Source of the DNA: JBBRDU01 sp038230335 | GTDB taxonomy: Bacteria > Verrucomicrobiota > Verrucomicrobiia > Chthoniobacterales > UBA10450 | DNA: 64,000 nt | Reading direction: 5' to 3' | Assembly: GCA_038230335.1 (NCBI GenBank) | Contig: JBBRNL010000006.1 | Location: 124,001 to 188,000 of the forward strand | Shown: piece by piece, positions 8,943 through 18,781 of the stretch | How the letters are laid out: every line of letters starts with the position of its first letter | How positions within the stretch are numbered: the first letter of the stretch is position 1 | Position numbers and translations under genes: made by a program | Notes under the pieces: model-generated | Database searches by the model: none | What the model saw: the letters and a program-made list of their open reading frames with translations, nothing else | What the model was told of the DNA's origin: nothing

Positions 8943-9389
8943 TCAGCGGCCGATGTCTTCGTTCCAGAGTTCAGGATGCTCGGCAATGAAGCTTGTCATC
9001 ATCTCAACGCATTCGGGTAGATCGAGATTTATCACTTCGACTCCGTGGCTCTGCATGAAGGCGAGCGCGCCGGCGAAGGTTTGGTTCTCACCCACGATCA
9101 CTTTTTTTATCCCGAACTGCACGACCGCGCCGGCGCACAGATAGCAAGGCATGAGGGTCGAGTAGAGGACGGTGTCCCTGAAATTTCCGATGCGCCCGGC
9201 GTGACGGAGGCAGTCGATCTCGGCGTGCGTGATCGGGTCGCTTTCCTGGACCCGCTTGTTGTGTCCGGCCGCAAGTAATTGGCCGTTGCGCATCAGGGCG
9301 GAGCCGATCGGAATGCCGCCTTCGCTTCGGCTCTTGTGCGCCTGGGCAATGGCCTCCCGCATGAATTTATCTGCGGTTTGATCCTGCAT
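8943..9389 (-). CDS. Cytosine deaminase-like zinc nucleoside/base deaminase (yeast FCY1 type)
   Basis: 148 residues in the cytidine-deaminase fold. The zinc ligands and catalytic Glu are in THAEIDC and STLMPCYLCAGAV. Several stretches match the yeast FCY1 cytosine deaminase pattern from memory rather than TadA or CodA: GIPIGSALMRNG, LLAAGHNKR, GRIGNFRDTVLYST, IVGENQTFAG, and the C-terminus ELWNEDIGR. The enzyme would convert cytosine to uracil (pyrimidine salvage) as a dimer in the cytoplasm. It is monocistronic, facing the MDR gene tail to tail. Guanine or other base deaminases of the same fold are the main alternative. Confidence 0.85.
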   Translation of the reverse strand: MQDQTADKFMREAIAQAHKSRSEGGIPIGSALMRNGQLLAAGHNKRVQESDPITHAEIDCLRHAGRIGNFRDTVLYSTLMPCYLCAGAVVQFGIKKVIVGENQTFAGALAFMQSHGVEVINLDLPECVEMMTSFIAEHPELWNEDIGR

Positions 9390-9476
9390 GGGGCGACTTT
9401 GCGCTTTGAAACGGCGCGGGTGAAGCGATTTCTACGTGCCGTTTGATTGGCACAAGTGCTGTCCTATGGTGGTCCA

Positions 9477-9767
9477 GTGAAGAGCACGCAGACGAAGACC
9501 GGAATCACGCTGGGGCTTTCATCGCTCCTTTTTCTCGGCCTGGCTGCGCTAATCTTCTTTGAATTCCTGCGACCTTTTCATGACAGCAACATCGATAAAC
9601 CAATCGTTCTTTGGGCTCTTGGTCTGGGAGCGTTGCTCAGCTCGCTTGCACTGGGTCTGCGCAAGGGCGCGATCGTACTGAACGCGATTGCCCTTCTGTT
9701 GAACGTGATCGCGCTCACCATTCTCGGACTGGTCCTGTGGTCTCTGTCTCACATGAAATTAATGTGA
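9477..9767 (+). CDS. Small membrane protein, three predicted helices
   Basis: 96 residues from the GTG at 9477 (VKSTQTKTGITLGLSSLLFL). Three hydrophobic stretches are seen: GITLGLSSLLFLGLAALIFF, IVLWALGLGALLSSLALGL, and AIVLNAIALLLNVIALTILG. No family is recognised. A TTG at 9447 in the same frame would add ten residues and is less likely because it precedes no better ribosome site. The gene is followed by a stem-loop and converges on a minus-strand secreted protein gene. Confidence 0.6.
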   Translation: MKSTQTKTGITLGLSSLLFLGLAALIFFEFLRPFHDSNIDKPIVLWALGLGALLSSLALGLRKGAIVLNAIALLLNVIALTILGLVLWSLSHMKLM

Positions 9768-9773
9768 GGAGAG

Positions 9774-9796
9774 GGCTGGCTTTTTAGACCAGCCTC
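9774..9796. terminator. Stem-loop between convergent genes, possible bidirectional terminator
   Basis: The sequence GGCTGG, a nine-base T-rich loop, then CCAGCC forms a six-base-pair GC stem a few bases after the stop at 9767. There is no long T run on either side, so it would be a weak intrinsic terminator at best. Its place between two convergent genes fits that role. Confidence 0.35.
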
Positions 9797-9839
9797 CCTG
9801 GACGCTTTTCGTTAAAAGGGATTGGCCCCTCGCGGTGTC

Positions 9840-10286
9840 TTATTTACAAGGACCCGGCACAGGGATGACGAATTTGCCATCCTTTTCCGCAATAAAACTC
9901 GTGCTCGAGCTGCTCGACGAACTGTCGCCATCCTTGGTCGTCACTTCGATCACTAGTTTTTTCGTCGGCTTCAGAGGCAGGCAAACCTTCTTGCCGTCGG
10001 GAGAATCCTGAGAGCCGGCCGCCTTTGTCGTTTCCTCGGGAGTCAGCGCGAGCAGCTCGATTTTCGAAATTTTGCCGCCCGCCTCGCTCGTCAACATCAT
10101 TTGATAAAAACCAACGATAGTCGGGTCGGAGCCCTCCTTATAAAGGAAGGATTCGAGCGTCGCGGTATCCTTGGCTTCGAACGCTTTTTTATACTTTTCG
10201 GTGAATGCTTTCTCTTCGGCCGCGCCGGCATAAAGAGAGAGGCAGGTCGCGAAAAGAAGAACGGATGTGAACGAAACGATTTTCAT
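9840..10286 (-). CDS. Secreted protein of unknown function
   Basis: 148 residues with a clear signal peptide (MKIVSFTSVLLFATCLSLYA, cleavage near GAAEE). The mature part starts with a charged helical stretch (KAFTEKYKKAFEAKDTATLE), reminiscent of the opening of NTF2/SnoaL-like domains that sense or bind small ligands. It ends in an extended region with a run of seven serines (GDSSSSSSSTSF) and a short beta-rich tail ending PVPGPCK. Two cysteines (KKVCLPL and the penultimate residue) could form a disulphide. No function is proposed. It is divergent from sucC. Confidence 0.65.
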   Translation of the reverse strand: MKIVSFTSVLLFATCLSLYAGAAEEKAFTEKYKKAFEAKDTATLESFLYKEGSDPTIVGFYQMMLTSEAGGKISKIELLALTPEETTKAAGSQDSPDGKKVCLPLKPTKKLVIEVTTKDGDSSSSSSSTSFIAEKDGKFVIPVPGPCK

Positions 10287-10459
10287 AGATTGGATTTCTT
10301 ATAAGTTGTTGCTGCGTCGCCGCTTGCTCTGTGGAACGGCCTTAGCGAAGAGGTAAGGGAGTCTTTTTGCAAAGGGCAAGCCCATTCGATTATCATTCGC
10401 GAAAATTCGTTGCTGATGCGGGCTTCGCGAGCTAATGCACTTGGCCTCGGCACAACAGG

Positions 10460-11668
10460 ATGAATATCCACGAATATCAGGCCAAAGAACTTCTACAGAA
10501 ATTCGGCGTCGCGACGACGCGCGGAAAGGTAGCGACTACAGCCGACGAGGCTGAGAAAATTGCCCGGGAAATTGCGCCGGCCGAAATTGTTGTCAAAGCC
10601 CAGGTCCATGCCGGCGGTCGCGGTAAAGGAACTTTCGCCAACGGCTTCAAGGGCGGCGTGCATGTAGTGAAGACGCCGGAGGAAGCGCGGGAGGTCGCCG
10701 GCCAAATGCTTGGGCAAACTCTGGTCACGCATCAGACCGGACCGGCGGGCCGGGTTGTCAACCAAGTGCTCGTGGCCGAATCCGCCGATATCGCGCGGGA
10801 GATTTATTTCGCCATCCTGCTCGACCGCGCCACGGCGGGACCAGTCATCGTAGCCAGCACCGAGGGTGGCGTGGAAATCGAAACGGTCGCGGAAAAATCA
10901 CCTGAGAAAATCATGCGCGAAACGGTCGATCCGTTGGCCGGGTTGCAGCCGTTTCAGACGCGGAAGCTGGCTAAACAACTTCAGTTCCAGTCTAGCCAAA
11001 TCAAGGCGGCGTCGAAGCTGTTCGATGGGCTCTATCGGACCTTCATCGGCCTCGATTGCTCGATGGTTGAAGTCAATCCTCTCGTCGTGACAAAAACGGG
11101 TGAGGTTCTCGCCCTGGATGCGAAATTCACTTTTGACGACAACGCTTTGTATCGCCACCCGGAAGTCGCGGCCATGCGCGATACGGCGGAAGAAGATCCG
11201 CGCGAAGTGGAAGCCTCCAAGCATGGACTGAACTACATCGGGCTTGATGGCAACATCGCCTGCCTCGTCAATGGCGCCGGTCTCGCCATGGCCACGATGG
11301 ACATCATCAAATTCTATGGCGGAAGTCCGGCAAATTTTCTCGACGTCGGTGGAGGCGCCACGGAAGAGCAGGTGACGGAAGCTTTCAAGCTCCTCGTCTC
11401 GGACAAAAAGGTGCAGGCGATCCTGGTCAACATTTTCGGCGGGATCATGAAGTGCGACATCATCGCGCAAGGCATCATCAATGCCGCCAAGACAGTGAAG
11501 TTAACCGTGCCTCTGGTCGTGCGCCTTGAAGGAACAAACGTTGACGCCGGCAAGAAGATGATTGCCGAGTCAGGCCTGAGCGTTATCACTGCCGATGACT
11601 TGGGCGACGCGGCGCAGAAAGTGGTCAAAGCCGCAGGCGGAAAATCGCAAGCATCCCGTCAAAAATAG
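10460..11668 (+). CDS. sucC: Succinyl-CoA synthetase beta subunit (ADP-forming)
   Basis: 402 residues. With SucD it makes succinate and ATP (or GTP) from succinyl-CoA in the TCA cycle. It opens MNIHEYQAKELLQKFGVATT, the standard SucC start, followed by the ATP-grasp domain (VVKAQVHAGGRGKGTFANG) and SMVEVNPLVVTKTGEVLALD. The C-terminal domain shows NGAGLAMATMDIIKFYGG and NIFGGIMKCDIIAQGI, which contact the alpha subunit. It is slightly longer than the usual 388 residues because of a tail ending QASRQK. It leads a cluster with sucD and gltA, but two unrelated genes separate it from sucD. The stop overlaps the next possible start by one base. Confidence 0.97.
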   Translation: MNIHEYQAKELLQKFGVATTRGKVATTADEAEKIAREIAPAEIVVKAQVHAGGRGKGTFANGFKGGVHVVKTPEEAREVAGQMLGQTLVTHQTGPAGRVVNQVLVAESADIAREIYFAILLDRATAGPVIVASTEGGVEIETVAEKSPEKIMRETVDPLAGLQPFQTRKLAKQLQFQSSQIKAASKLFDGLYRTFIGLDCSMVEVNPLVVTKTGEVLALDAKFTFDDNALYRHPEVAAMRDTAEEDPREVEASKHGLNYIGLDGNIACLVNGAGLAMATMDIIKFYGGSPANFLDVGGGATEEQVTEAFKLLVSDKKVQAILVNIFGGIMKCDIIAQGIINAAKTVKLTVPLVVRLEGTNVDAGKKMIAESGLSVITADDLGDAAQKVVKAAGGKSQASRQK

Positions 11669-13077
11669 TGGACCGACCCGACATCCACCAAATGGGATCA
11701 AGGATCGTCGGACGCTGGATCTGTTGGGTCCTCGCCGCTTTGTCATGGGCCGCTCTCGAAGGAAGTTCCGCCAGCGGCGACGAGTTGATGCGCCGTGGTT
11801 TTTTGGGTCTTAACATTGATCCAAGCAAGCCGGGCCCGGTTCCCAAGACTTACCTGATTTCAAGTGTCGCGTCCGATGGATTGGCGGCCGCGCTGGATAT
11901 CCACGTGGGTGACGACCTTGTCTATATAGAGAAGCGTTTGCCGGCGAGCCGCTCTGACCTGGCGGATATTGCTAAAGGCTTGCGAGCCGGGCAGCGCGTG
12001 ACCATCGATATTTCCCGGTCTGGCCAATCCCGATTGCTCACCGGTGTTCTTCCCGAAATGCCGCGCGAGACATACCCGAATGTCGACGTGCTTTATGAGA
12101 GTGTCACGACCCCCAAAGGAGAAAAGCTTCGCGCCATCGTGACGAAGCCGAAAAACGCGACGGGAAAGTTACCGGTGATTTTCGTGGTGGGATGGCTGAG
12201 TTGTGACTCGGTGGAGGCCCCGAATGACACGCCGGATGCAACGTCTTCGGTTTTTCGGTCGCTCGCGGAGATGCCGGGATTTTGCACCGTCCGGGTCGAC
12301 AAGCAGGGAGTAGGGGATAGTGATGGGGTTTGTGCGGAGAATGACTTTGAAGCGGAGTTAGCCGGATATCGCGCGGCTTTCCGGAATTTGGCGCAGCATG
12401 ATTTCGTGGATGCCGATCAGGTCTATTTGCTGGGAATCAGCAACGGCGGCGGATTTTCCCCCCTCGTCCCGGAGACCGATGCGGAACAAGCGAGAATTCG
12501 CGGATACGTCTCGGTGGGAGGTTGGGTAAAGACGTGGATGGAGCATATGTCCGAGATTGAGCGCCGACGTTTTACCCTTTCCGGAAAATCTCCGGCGGAC
12601 GTCAATGACCGGATGAAGAGTGCCGAGGCCCTTTACCCGGAATGGCTGATCAAGGGACGCGCGGTGGAAGAAATCGTGCGCGATCGAGCGGCCCTGGCTG
12701 ACATCTGGCCGGAAGGGACCGACCGGACTCATCTTTACGGCCGACCGCTCGCCTTTTATCAGCAGCTACAAAAGCTGAACCTGGCGGCGGCCTGGTCGCG
12801 CGTGAAAGTGCCCACCTTGCTCCTGCATGGTCAATACGATTGGATCATGAGCCGGGAAGATCCCGAGATGATAGCCGCTTTTGTGAACGCGAATAAGCCT
12901 GGGGCAGCCCGGTTTATGGAGTTACCCGCGACGGGTCACACGTTTCAACATTATCTTAGTATGGGGGACGCTTTTCAGGGCAAGGAAGCGCCGTTCGATC
13001 CGGCTGTTGCGCGTATTCTAATTGATTGGTTCAAACAGGTCCGGCCCGGCAGCACCGGCGGGCACGGGGAGAACTGA
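11668..13077 (+). CDS. Secreted PDZ-domain alpha/beta hydrolase
   Basis: 469 residues from the GTG overlapping the sucC stop, or 461 from the ATG at 11692, which puts the signal peptide (RWICWVLAALSWAALEGSSA) nearer the N-terminus and may be the real start. A PDZ-like domain spans about 45-130 (FLGLNIDPSKPG, LAAALDIHVGDDLVYI). An alpha/beta hydrolase fold follows with nucleophile elbow GISNGGG, acid in LLHGQYDW and His in LPATGHTFQHY. It is likely a periplasmic serine esterase or peptidase; the substrate is unknown. It is inserted between sucC and sucD, with which it shares no known pathway. Confidence 0.8.
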   Translation: MDRPDIHQMGSRIVGRWICWVLAALSWAALEGSSASGDELMRRGFLGLNIDPSKPGPVPKTYLISSVASDGLAAALDIHVGDDLVYIEKRLPASRSDLADIAKGLRAGQRVTIDISRSGQSRLLTGVLPEMPRETYPNVDVLYESVTTPKGEKLRAIVTKPKNATGKLPVIFVVGWLSCDSVEAPNDTPDATSSVFRSLAEMPGFCTVRVDKQGVGDSDGVCAENDFEAELAGYRAAFRNLAQHDFVDADQVYLLGISNGGGFSPLVPETDAEQARIRGYVSVGGWVKTWMEHMSEIERRRFTLSGKSPADVNDRMKSAEALYPEWLIKGRAVEEIVRDRAALADIWPEGTDRTHLYGRPLAFYQQLQKLNLAAAWSRVKVPTLLLHGQYDWIMSREDPEMIAAFVNANKPGAARFMELPATGHTFQHYLSMGDAFQGKEAPFDPAVARILIDWFKQVRPGSTGGHGEN

Positions 13078-13147
13078 AAGTGAAAGAATTTGGATTCGTC
13101 GCTATTCCGGCGGCTGTGATATAAAACTGAAATCGGGTTTAACATTT

Positions 13148-13504
13148 ATGATCAAAGAAGTTGCCTTTATTGCCATCGCTGTTTCCGACCCGGAAGAAGC
13201 CCGGAAGTTCTATCAAGAGACACTGGGTCTGACACCTGGAATGACCGCCATGGGAGGGGCGTGGGTGGAATACGAACTGGGCGGCACAACCATTGGCGTG
13301 GGCTGTCACCCCAATTGGCAGCCATCGCGCGACGGCACGTCGGTCGCGTTCGAAGTGGACGACATGGATGCCACGATCGCCCGGTTGAAAGAGAGGGGCG
13401 TGGCTTTTGACATGGAGAAAACGGAAACGCCGGTTTGCTGGATGGCGCAGTTTCGCGATCCTTCGGGAAACAAGCTGTTGGTGCATAAACGCAAAGTAGC
13501 CTAA
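13148..13504 (+). CDS. VOC (glyoxalase/bleomycin resistance) family protein
   Basis: 118 residues with one vicinal-oxygen-chelate domain: paired beta-alpha-beta-beta-beta modules starting VAFIAIAVSDPEEARKFYQE and closing FRDPSGNKLLVHKRK. FRDPSGN is a common VOC end motif. A His/Glu metal set is not obvious, so it may bind rather than turn over a ligand. The ATG at 13148 is used; an in-frame start at 13022 would overlap the preceding gene. It ends three bases before sucD, suggesting translation within the same transcript. Confidence 0.8.
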   Translation: MIKEVAFIAIAVSDPEEARKFYQETLGLTPGMTAMGGAWVEYELGGTTIGVGCHPNWQPSRDGTSVAFEVDDMDATIARLKERGVAFDMEKTETPVCWMAQFRDPSGNKLLVHKRKVA

Positions 13505-13507
13505 CTA

Positions 13508-14388
<881 letters not shown>

Positions 14389-14392
<4 letters not shown>

Positions 14393-15516
14393 TGACATCC
14401 AGAGGACTCGAAGGCATTGTGGCCAACACGACGCGGCTAAGCGACGTCATCGGCGATAAGGGACAGTTGATTTATGCCGGATACGACATCGACGAACTGG
14501 CCGGCCGGGTGACCTACGAGGAGGTCGTTTTTCTCCTGTGGAACAACAAGTTACCGAACCGCGAGGAGCTCAATCAATGCTCGAACACTCTGCGGTCTTT
14601 GCGAACTTTGCCTAACGGGGTCATCGAATTCATCAAGAGTGCGCCGAAAAACGCCGCTCCCATGGATGTGATTCGCACGGCCGTCTCGATGCTCGGGCTT
14701 TATGACCCGGACATTCACCGCGAGGCCACCCTCGAAATCAATCGTCAGCGCGCGCGCAGCATCACGGCGAAGATTGGGGTGATCGCGGCGTATTTTCATC
14801 GCGCCCGCCGGAATCAATCGCTTCCGCCTGTGCGCGAGGATTTGGGTGAAGCAGCGCACTTTCTTTATCTGATGAGCGGGGAACAGCCGACCCAGGAAGC
14901 GGCTGACACACTCGATCTCGCTTTTGTGCTGCATGCCGATCACGGAACGAATGCCTCCACTTTCAGCGCGCGCGTCACCATTTCCACCCTGAGCGACATG
15001 TATTCCGCCGTCACCTCTGCCATCGGCACGCTGAAAGGGCCGCTGCACGGCGGGGCCAACGAGGGCGTCATCCACATGCTGCAAAAGATTGGCAGTATCG
15101 ACAAGGTCGACGCCTATATCGATGAGCAACTCGCGCAGAAAAAGAAGATCATGGGAATCGGCCATCGCGTTTACAAGACGCTCGACCCGAGGGCGCCGCA
15201 CTTGCGCCGCATGGCCGTGAAGCTGAGCGAAAAGGTAGGCGAACCGAAGTGGATCAAGATGAGCGAGCGCATCGCCGAGCTGATGAAAGAGAAAAAGGAT
15301 CTCAACGCCAACGTCGATTTCTACTCGGCCACCGTTTATCATTCGCTCGGCATTCCGACCGATTTGTTCACGCCGGTCTTTGCCATCGCGCGTACATCCG
15401 GCTGGTGTGCCCATATCCTCGAGCAACTCGAAGATAACCGCCTTTTCCGCCCACTCAGCGAGTACGTAGGCGAACCGGTGGGAAAGAAAGTGATTCCTGT
15501 CGATCAGCGCCCGTAA
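14389..15516 (+). CDS. gltA: Citrate synthase
   Basis: 375 residues, the short type of citrate synthase also seen in Gram-positive bacteria and archaea; condenses oxaloacetate with acetyl-CoA. It starts RGLEGIVANTTRLSDVIGDK, has the active-site His in GPLHGGANEGVI and the second in MGIGHRVYKTLDPRA, and the catalytic Asp in NVDFYSATVYHSLGIP. It could also work as a 2-methylcitrate synthase, but its place after sucD favours the TCA role. Two adjacent ATG codons (14389 and 14392) are possible starts; the first overlaps the sucD stop. Confidence 0.95.
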
Positions 15517-15537
15517 AAAGGCTAGGATCGTTCCCCC

Positions 15538-17208
15538 ATGCGCTTGCGGTTCTTTGGTCTTCTCGCTCTTTTTGTCTCGTGCAGTGAGGCATCGAGTCCG
15601 CACAAGGAGGTCGTCAATTTCTCGATTACGGCGGATGCCGGCACCGGAAATAGCGTGTTCGTGGTCGGGAATCATCCGGACCTGGGCGCCGGGGACGTCA
15701 CCCGCGCGATCAAGCTGCGGTTTACCGCGGGCAACGTTTGGCTGGGCCAGATCGCTATTCAGGCTGGCAGCCAATTGCAGTACCGTTACCTCAAACGATC
15801 GACCGTGCAGGGCAGTTGGTGTGATTTGGCCAACGTGGTTTATCTGACCGGTGTTCTTACTCAAACCGTGGCGTCACAGCCGGCTGCGCCTTATCCAGGG
15901 AAAACGATTTATTATTTGAGTGGTTGGAACGCGACAAACCTCTTTTACCGGAATGGCGCAAACTTTGTGACCGCGCCGATGACTCGCGTCGGAGCCGGTC
16001 GGACGACGGGCGAATCTCTCTTTAAGATCAGCGGCATAGGCGCAGCCGGCGAGTTGATCGAGTTCGTCTGCAATGATGGAAATAATCATTGGGATAATCC
16101 CCCGGGCGGCGGCAATTACCTGACCCGTCTCGACGTCTTCGAGCTGGAGGATGGAAATGTATTTTCCTATCAACCTCCGGCGACGTTTTCCGCGCCTCGT
16201 ATCCTGACTCATTTCGTCGACTCCACCGCTCCCAATATTCCAGGCCGGACTGTGCGGATTTATCTGCCGCGCGGTTACGATCAGAATCTGACGCGCCGTT
16301 ATCCGGTCGTTTATTTCCATGATGGACAGAACGTGTTCGATCCGGGCGGGCCGTTCGGTTCGTGGAGTGCCGACGCCACCGCCACCCGTGAAATCGGGCA
16401 GGGCCGCATGCGTGAGGCAGTCCTGGTTGGAATCGATAACGACAGTGCGCGGATTCCGGAGTATCAACCGCCTAACGACAGCTACCAGGGGACGCCAGGC
16501 CGGGCCGATGCCTACGCCAGTTTTGTCATTAACAACGTGCGGCCCTACATCGATGCGAACTTCCGCACCCTGAGCGATCCGCGGAACACCGCGACGATCG
16601 GATCGTCCCTGGGCGGTTTAGTGGCACTCTACCTGGGACGTGAATTTTCCGTCTTTGGGAAAATTGCTGTGATGTCGCCGGCCCTTTGGATTTCATCGAA
16701 TTACGTGGCGCAGGTGAAAAACACGCCAAAGAGACCTTTGCGTGTGCATCTCGATATGGGGACCAGTGAGGGGCAATCTTTTTTCGATGATTGCCTGGCC
16801 ATGTATGACACTCATCTGACGCAAAGCTATGTCGCGAACGACGACCTCGAGTTCGTCGCCGGTTGCGGCCAGCAGCACAACGAAGCGGCCTGGTCCGCGC
16901 GATTACCGCAGGTGTTCGACTATCTGCTGCCGGCCCCGGAAGATCCGCCGGAATTGGCGCAGCGCGATTATCCGCCCAGATTTGCCATCACGACCGTGGA
17001 TGTCCCGGGCGGCAGCGCGACCTTCAGTTATTCGGGTCTGTTTGGTTTTAACTACGTTCTGGAACGGTCGGCTAATCTGAGTAGTTGGTCGGTGGAGAGT
17101 ACGACTGCACCGGAATCATTCCCCTGGGCCAACCGGGCGCTGAATGAGAGCGTCCTCTTGAGTCCAGCGCCAATGTTTTGGCGTCTGCGTGCAACGCCTG
17201 CGCCGTGA
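15538..17208 (+). CDS. Secreted esterase with N-terminal starch-binding-like domain
   Basis: 556 residues. A short signal peptide (MRLRFFGLLALFVSCSEA), possibly a weak lipobox at FVSC, leads to a CBM20-like domain (NFSITADAGTGNSVFVVGNH, AGSQLQYRYLKR). A second beta-rich segment follows, then an esterase-D/Fes-like alpha/beta hydrolase (RTVRIYLPRGYD, VVYFHDGQNVFDPGG) with nucleophile GSSLGGL. The final 60 residues (FGFNYVLERSANLSSWSV ... MFWRLRA) look like the small C-terminal module common on exported Verrucomicrobiota proteins. It likely cleaves esters on polysaccharide or siderophore substrates outside the cytoplasm. The substrate is not predictable. Confidence 0.8.
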   Translation: MRLRFFGLLALFVSCSEASSPHKEVVNFSITADAGTGNSVFVVGNHPDLGAGDVTRAIKLRFTAGNVWLGQIAIQAGSQLQYRYLKRSTVQGSWCDLANVVYLTGVLTQTVASQPAAPYPGKTIYYLSGWNATNLFYRNGANFVTAPMTRVGAGRTTGESLFKISGIGAAGELIEFVCNDGNNHWDNPPGGGNYLTRLDVFELEDGNVFSYQPPATFSAPRILTHFVDSTAPNIPGRTVRIYLPRGYDQNLTRRYPVVYFHDGQNVFDPGGPFGSWSADATATREIGQGRMREAVLVGIDNDSARIPEYQPPNDSYQGTPGRADAYASFVINNVRPYIDANFRTLSDPRNTATIGSSLGGLVALYLGREFSVFGKIAVMSPALWISSNYVAQVKNTPKRPLRVHLDMGTSEGQSFFDDCLAMYDTHLTQSYVANDDLEFVAGCGQQHNEAAWSARLPQVFDYLLPAPEDPPELAQRDYPPRFAITTVDVPGGSATFSYSGLFGFNYVLERSANLSSWSVESTTAPESFPWANRALNESVLLSPAPMFWRLRATPAP

Positions 17209-17220
17209 CGAGCTTTAGGG

Positions 17221-17240
17221 CGCCTCGACCGAGCGAGGCG
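17221..17240. repeat. REP-like 20-base palindrome, copy 1
   Basis: CGCCTCG, a six-base loop ACCGAG, then CGAGGCG: a perfect seven-base-pair hairpin just after the esterase stop. A second copy with compensating changes (CGCCTCA / TGAGGCG) is at 40280-40299. No T run follows, so it is unlikely to be a simple terminator. Confidence 0.6.
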
Positions 17241-17314
17241 AATTGAGCAATCGACAACGTGTCTTCTGCAGCGGCAGTCTATGACTCAGCGGCCGGCACG
17301 TACTACAAGGGACA

Positions 17315-18633
17315 TCATTTCGCCGGTGCGTCTCCGGACGGGAGTTGTGCGGCTTTCCAGTCCATCGCCATTCTGATGCGGGCGCGGCCGCTAGGATGGT
17401 CATAGAAAATCACTTCCTCGATAGGTCCGGGATTAAGCTTTCGATAGGAACCGAGTTTTAAAGCAGATCGGGCAAAACCATCCGCCTCGCGCGCGGTGTT
17501 GAGCCCTAAGGCGTCGGCTTCGCGCTCCGTGATTCGCGACGCGCTGTTACCGATCGGAGTTAACAGGAATCCGAACGTTGTCAGGATAAGCACCAACAAA
17601 GGAAACCCCGCCAGATCAGAAATACCGCGCACCTCCCACCGGTCACCCCAGTTTCGAACAGCCCAGTCAAAGAGGAACCGCGCCAGGAGGAATGCGATGA
17701 AGGTGGAGATGGCGAATTGGCTGACCATCTTCATGGTGTGATTCAAAACGTAATGGCCCATTTCGTGTCCCATGACGTGGCGAATCTCAGGCAGTGAACA
17801 CTGCTTAAGGAGATTGTCGTTCAACGAAATGCGCGTGGTGCCGAGAAATCCAGAAACGTTCGCGCTCACTCTGGTGGTCTGGCGGGAGGCATCGAATTGA
17901 TAGACTTGATCGACGGGAATATCGTTGGCTTTGGCCAAGGCTAGGATGGGGTCGCGAATCGCAGGGTCACTCACCGGCGTGTAGGTGTTCAACAGAGGGG
18001 AAATGAAAACCGGCGCGACCACAGCTGCCATGATGAGGAAGAAGATCGCGACTCCCGTGCCCCACATCCACCACGTGCGAGGCGCGCGTCGAAAAACGGC
18101 ATAGAGGACGATGAGGACAATAGCCATGGCGATGGCGTTGACTCCGAGCATGATGATTTGCTCTTTGAACCACGGGCCGAAGCTCTGCGTGGACAGCCCG
18201 TATTTGTGTTCGCGGAAGAATTGCTCATAAATCGTTAAGGGGAAGGAGAGGACATACGTGCTCACGACAAAGGCGGCCGCGAACAGCGCCGCTTGCAGCG
18301 CCTTGAAACGTGTGACGCTTTCCACCCAATCACGCAATCGCGCAGAAGCGCGCGAGTGCAGAAGCAAGAGGGCGATCGCCGCGCCCAGCAGAAAATCCCA
18401 AAGAATCAGCCAATAACCGCAAAGTAAGCATCGGAACTGGCCCGTTTATCTGCTGGAACGGTATCGAGCCAAGCCTGAGTAGCCGTCGCTGGATCGAAAG
18501 ACTTCGGATTTTCAGGTGAGATGATCGTGGCCCGCGGCGGAGCGGGGGATGGGCTAACCTGGGCCAGGGAGGTCCAGGGCGAGGTCCCGAAAAGGCAAAA
18601 AATTAAGCCCGGGAAAAAGATTCGGCAATTCAT
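17315..18633 (-). pseudogene. M48 (Ste24-type) zinc metallopeptidase, broken by a frameshift
   Basis: Membrane protease of the CAAX prenyl-protease type. The N-terminal part (ATG at 18633) reads signal peptide, then FDPATATQAWLDTVPADKRA and SDAYF, but runs into AVIG and a stop at 18406. The rest resumes in another frame at about 18415 as YWLILWDFLLGAAIALLLL and continues for about 360 residues to 17315, with the zinc motif HVMGHEMGHYVLNH and the family's third ligand Glu near SRITEREADALGL. In relatives the join reads F-E-G-G-Y-W; here only TTTGCGGTTATTGG is left, as if four bases were missing. Either a real loss-of-function deletion or an assembly error. The downstream part could be expressed from the internal ATG at 18367. 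Confidence 0.85.
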
Positions 18634-18781
18634 ACGTCTTATGTAAAGAGGCGCCGTGGAAAAGAAAAGCGCAGCGTGCCTGACCAGCCTGGACCCGATT
18701 TGCTCCCGAGACGGTCGGCCGACGCCAGCATTCCGATTTATTGACAGAAATGATCGACTTCGCTAAGCACAAGGGCGTTGT

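Noticed and set aside
14551..15864. Long minus-strand open frame of 437 codons opposite gltA
   Set aside because: It lies antisense to citrate synthase, whose motifs are complete; its composition (His/Arg/Asp-rich with no motif) is typical of a shadow in GC-rich DNA.
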